The notes beneath the pieces were generated by a model. That model made no database searches. It was not told the DNA's origin and worked only from the letters and a program-made list of their open reading frames with translations. Below, piece after piece: positions 6,029 through 8,214 of a stretch of DNA of 8,214 bases. This stretch comes from Pseudomonadota bacterium (GTDB taxonomy: Bacteria; Pseudomonadota; Gammaproteobacteria; Burkholderiales; Burkholderiaceae_C): assembly GCA_023394015.1 (NCBI GenBank), contig JAEXBL010000374.1, positions 1-8,214 of the forward strand. Direction: 5' to 3'. Numbering within the stretch: position 1 is the stretch's first letter; every line of letters starts with the position of its first letter. The position numbers were made by a program, and so were the translations under genes.

Positions 6029-6382
6029 TCAGGCCGGCGCGCGCTGGCGCGTGCTGCGCAGCCAGGTCAGCAGCGGCCAGGCAAACAGCGCCCCGCCCGC
6101 GGCCCAGGCCACGGCAATGCCGATCAGGTTGGCCCAGTCGACCCAGTATTTCATTTCGCCCAGGCCCGACTTGCTCCACATCGGGGTGACGAAGAAGATG
6201 ACGATGCCCAGCAGCGCGCCCAGCACCACGGCCTTGGGCAGGCAGGCGCGCCAGTCGCTGCCGCGGCCGCTGCGGGCCAGCACCAGCAGCACCAGCCACA
6301 GCACGGCCAGCGCCACCAGCCAGGGCCAGATCGACAGCGCCAGCTCGTAGACGATGTTCAGCATCAGCCAGATTTCGTACAT
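6029..6382 (-). CDS. Three-span inner-membrane protein of unknown function
   Basis: I do not recognise a named family for this 117-aa protein. It has three hydrophobic segments, at about residues 14-36, 49-68 and 83-107, and is rich in Trp. Between the first two is the basic stretch RSGRGSDWRACLPK, and between the last two the loop PMWSKSGLGEMKYWVDW. By the positive-inside rule the basic loop (about 37-50) and the basic C-terminus should be cytoplasmic, but three spans with both on one side is not consistent, so the topology is uncertain. It has one cysteine (Cys47) and no signal peptide. The ATG at 6382 has GAGGAG 8 nt upstream. It starts 33 nt after the flavoprotein stop and precedes DUF2892 by 52 nt, so it probably belongs to their operon. 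A membrane partner or quinone-side subunit is only a guess from context. Confidence 0.85.
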   Translation of the reverse strand: MYEIWLMLNIVYELALSIWPWLVALAVLWLVLLVLARSGRGSDWRACLPKAVVLGALLGIVIFFVTPMWSKSGLGEMKYWVDWANLIGIAVAWAAGGALFAWPLLTWLRSTRQRAPA

Positions 6383-6415
6383 GTCGTGTTCTCCTCGGTC
6401 AATGGTGGTGGCGGC

Positions 6416-7768
6416 TCAGACCCGGCCCTTGAGCACGGCGATGTAGGCGGGCTTGAGCAGGCGGTACTTCATGAACCAGGCCATGAAGCTCTCCTGCAGC
6501 GGCTCGATCATCGGCAGCGAGGGCGTGAGCTTGCCGTCGTAGTCGAACTCGATCAGCATGGCCGAGCCTTCGCGCACGATCATCGGGCACGAGGTGTAGC
6601 CGTCGAAGATCTCGTCGGCCGGCTGGCCGGCGATCACGCGCGCCAGGTTGTGCGCCACCAGCGGGGCGCTCTTCTTCACCGTGGCCGCGGTCTTGCCGCG
6701 CGGCGTGCCGTTGATGTCGCCGATGCCGAACACGTTGGCATAGCGCAGGTGCTGCAGCGTGTCCTTGCTCACCTCCAGCCAGCCGCCGCCGGCCATGGGG
6801 CCCTGCTTGGCCGACAAATCGCTGTTCTTCACCGCATCGGGCGCGCGCATGGGCGGCACCACGTGCAGGAAGTCGTAGTCCACCGTGCTGCGCTCGCCCT
6901 CGGGCGTGGCAAAGGTGGCCTGGCGCGCGCCCAGGTCGACGGCCACCAGCTTCTGCAGGTAGTGGGTCTGGATGCCCAGCGCCTTCCAGCGCGCCAGCAC
7001 GTTGTCGTTGACGACCTTGACGCCGAACACGGTGTCGTCGGCCAGGGCGCTGTAGAAGTCCACCTTGGACTTGTCCAGCGTGCCGGCCTGGCGCAGGCGG
7101 TCGGCCAGCATGAAGGTCATCTTCAGCGGCGCGCCGGCGCATTTCAGCGCGCCCGGCGGCAGGGTCATCACCGCCTGCCCTCCCTGCTGGCGGAAGGCGT
7201 CCATGGCCTGCCAGGTGGCCAGCGCCGCCTGTGGGCTGGCATAGACGCTGCCCATGCCGTTCTGGCCGATGGCCGCCACGTCCATGCCCTCGATCTGGTC
7301 GTAGCCCAGCAGCGGGCCCGTGGCCACCACCAGGTAGTCGTAGCCGATCTTCTGGCCGCCGGTGGTGGTCAGGCTGTTGCTGGCGGGGTCGAACTTGGCC
7401 ACCATCTCCTGCACCCAGTCGACGCCGGACGGCAGAAAGTCGGCGTTGCGGTCGCGCACCTTCTCGATCGGCCACACGCCGGTGGCCACCAGGGTGTAGC
7501 CGGGCTGGTAGTTGTGCTCCTGCTTGGCGTCGATGATGGTGATCCTGGCCTGCGGCAGCAGCGCGCGCAGCCGGCTGGCCACGGCGATGCCGCCCAGGCC
7601 GCTGCCGGCAATCACGATGTGCGCCCGGCTGTTCGACGCCGGCTGGGCCTGCGCCACGGGCGCCGCCTGCAGCGCGCCGGCCGCAATGGGCGCGGCACCC
7701 AGCACACGCAGCAGCTCGCGCCGCGAAGGCCGCCGCGCGGGCGACGGGGGATCGGGTCGGTCGGTCAT
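6416..7768 (-). CDS. Tat-exported FAD oxidoreductase related to type II sulfide:quinone oxidoreductase
   Basis: The 450-aa product starts with a twin-arginine signal: SRRELLR at residues 15-21, a hydrophobic stretch, and AQA cleavage near residue 41. The dinucleotide-binding fold follows (IVIAGSGLGGIAVASRL, Gly55-Gly60), then YDYLVVATGP (143-152) and NVFGIGDINGTPRGKTAATVKKSAP (345-369), where FAD and quinone bind in relatives. KCAGAPLK (209-216), DGYTSCP (389-395) and the EFDY segment resemble human-type SQOR. The C-terminus (SFMAWFMKYRLLKPAYIAVL) suits a monotopic membrane anchor. There are only two cysteines, Cys210 and Cys394; the position of the second catalytic SQOR cysteine (GIGDC in human) is Ile352. 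Oxidation of sulfide or another thiol compound with electrons passed to quinone is inferred, not certain. The ATG at 7768 has GAGGAG 7 nt upstream; the frame stays open further upstream to about 8047 but that part is non-coding and overlaps the TolC-like gene. Confidence 0.88.
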   Translation of the reverse strand: MTDRPDPPSPARRPSRRELLRVLGAAPIAAGALQAAPVAQAQPASNSRAHIVIAGSGLGGIAVASRLRALLPQARITIIDAKQEHNYQPGYTLVATGVWPIEKVRDRNADFLPSGVDWVQEMVAKFDPASNSLTTTGGQKIGYDYLVVATGPLLGYDQIEGMDVAAIGQNGMGSVYASPQAALATWQAMDAFRQQGGQAVMTLPPGALKCAGAPLKMTFMLADRLRQAGTLDKSKVDFYSALADDTVFGVKVVNDNVLARWKALGIQTHYLQKLVAVDLGARQATFATPEGERSTVDYDFLHVVPPMRAPDAVKNSDLSAKQGPMAGGGWLEVSKDTLQHLRYANVFGIGDINGTPRGKTAATVKKSAPLVAHNLARVIAGQPADEIFDGYTSCPMIVREGSAMLIEFDYDGKLTPSLPMIEPLQESFMAWFMKYRLLKPAYIAVLKGRV

Positions 7769-7873
7769 GGTCTGTCTCCTCAGGTCGCGGCCACCCGGCG
7801 AACAAGGCGCCGGCCGGCCATGCAAGGGGCGTGCAAAGTGGTCGCCCCGATCCCACATGATTTTTCGGACTGG

Positions 7874-7901
7874 CGTCGCTGGCGCTGGCGCACCGGCGAC
7901 G
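7874..7901. repeat. Hairpin between the TolC-like gene and the flavoprotein gene
   Basis: CGTCGCTGG (7874-7882) pairs with CCGGCGACG (7893-7901) with one G-T wobble and a 10-nt loop. It lies 22 nt after the TolC-like stop. No T-run follows on the minus strand, so it is at best a factor-assisted terminator. The rest of the 154-nt gap shows no convincing promoter that I could pick out by eye. Confidence 0.3.
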
Positions 7902-7922
7902 AACTGTAAAACCTTGGTATTG

Positions 7923-8214
7923 TCATTGACGGTCCCGACGGCCCGGGGAGGCGGTGGCGGGGTTCTGGCCGGCGGCCGCGGCGGGCGCTTGCACCGGCCC
8001 GGGCATGGGCAGGTTTTCGCCAGCGGCCACGGGGACGAGCGTGGCATTCACCTCGCCCAGCACGGCCTCGTCCAGCCGGGCGGTCAGCGCCGCCAGCCGC
8101 AGCCGGTGCTGCACCTGGCCGGCGCGCGCCTCGGCCAGCGCCAGGCTGGCGCGGGCGTGGTCGTTCTCGGCGTTCAGCACGTCCATCAGCGTGCGGTCGC
8201 CCACCTCGCGGCCC
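7923..8214 (-). CDS. TolC-family outer-membrane efflux/secretion channel, C-terminal fragment (5' end outside window)
   Basis: The frame enters from the right edge and ends with TGA at 7923-7925, giving about 96 residues. GREVGDRTLMDVLNAENDHARASLALAEARAGQVQHRLRL is the hallmark final helical repeat of TolC proteins (the VGxRTxxDVLNAE motif followed by a long periplasmic helix). TolC trimers span the outer membrane and connect to inner-membrane pumps or type I secretion systems. After the helix is a Pro/Ala-rich tail of about 35 residues, which is variable in the family and probably periplasmic. Since the partner pump is outside the window, the cargo is unknown. It lies 154 nt upstream of the flavoprotein on the same strand; shared transcription is possible but not indicated. 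Confidence 0.88.
   Translation of the reverse strand, partial: GREVGDRTLMDVLNAENDHARASLALAEARAGQVQHRLRLAALTARLDEAVLGEVNATLVPVAAGENLPMPGPVQAPAAAAGQNPATASPGRRDRQ

Noticed and set aside
6386..7909. Plus-strand frame of about 507 codons opposite the flavoprotein
   Set aside because: His/Gln/Gly-rich antisense translation without motifs; the opposite strand encodes a full FAD oxidoreductase.
7769..8047. N-terminal extension of the flavoprotein frame
   Set aside because: It would overlap the TolC-like C-terminus in another frame, its sequence has no recognisable domain, and the ATG at 7768 has a good RBS directly followed by a Tat signal peptide.

Overview
This GC-rich window is typical of the Burkholderiales and most likely comes from a Comamonadaceae-like betaproteobacterium. 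The evidence is a BktB-type beta-ketothiolase, a Bug-family periplasmic solute-binding protein, strong codon-position GC bias, and long antisense shadow frames over every real gene. It looks like ordinary chromosome. I see no integrase, transposase, phage gene, CRISPR array, tRNA or rRNA.

Left part (1-3850). The 3' end of a short-chain dehydrogenase runs rightward off the left edge and converges on a leftward pair: a class I polyphosphate kinase 2 (ppk2) followed by an Ap4A phosphorylase/ATP adenylyltransferase. Ahead of ppk2, on the minus strand, is a sequence with the layout of a PhoB-dependent promoter: two GTCA half-sites 11 bp apart, then a 10-nt gap, then TATCGT. This pair could recycle adenylates: Ap4A is split phosphorolytically to ATP and ADP, and PPK2 charges ADP from polyphosphate. 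Divergent from ppk2 is bktB, which ends in a strong intrinsic terminator.

Middle (3966-5482). A Bug-family binding protein for a tripartite tricarboxylate-type transporter stands alone. It converges on a leftward periplasmic DsrE-like protein, and one bidirectional terminator separates the two.

Right part (5483-8214). Reading leftward are the tail of a TolC-family outer-membrane channel, a Tat-exported flavoprotein related to type II sulfide:quinone oxidoreductase, a three-span membrane protein of unknown function, and a DUF2892 (YgaP-type) membrane protein. Next comes a non-coding stretch with a long two-armed palindrome built on GTCAT heptads, then the DsrE-like gene. All these products are predicted to sit in the envelope. 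The flavoprotein, DUF2892 protein and DsrE-like protein carry cysteine pairs, which suggests a small periplasmic/inner-membrane sulfur or thiol redox module. The flavoprotein keeps the KCAGAP cysteine but lacks the second canonical SQR cysteine, so its substrate is open.

The most notable items are the candidate Pho box at ppk2, the cysteine-poor exported SQR relative with its neighbours, and the composite palindrome. I did not find a clearly new defence or mobile system.
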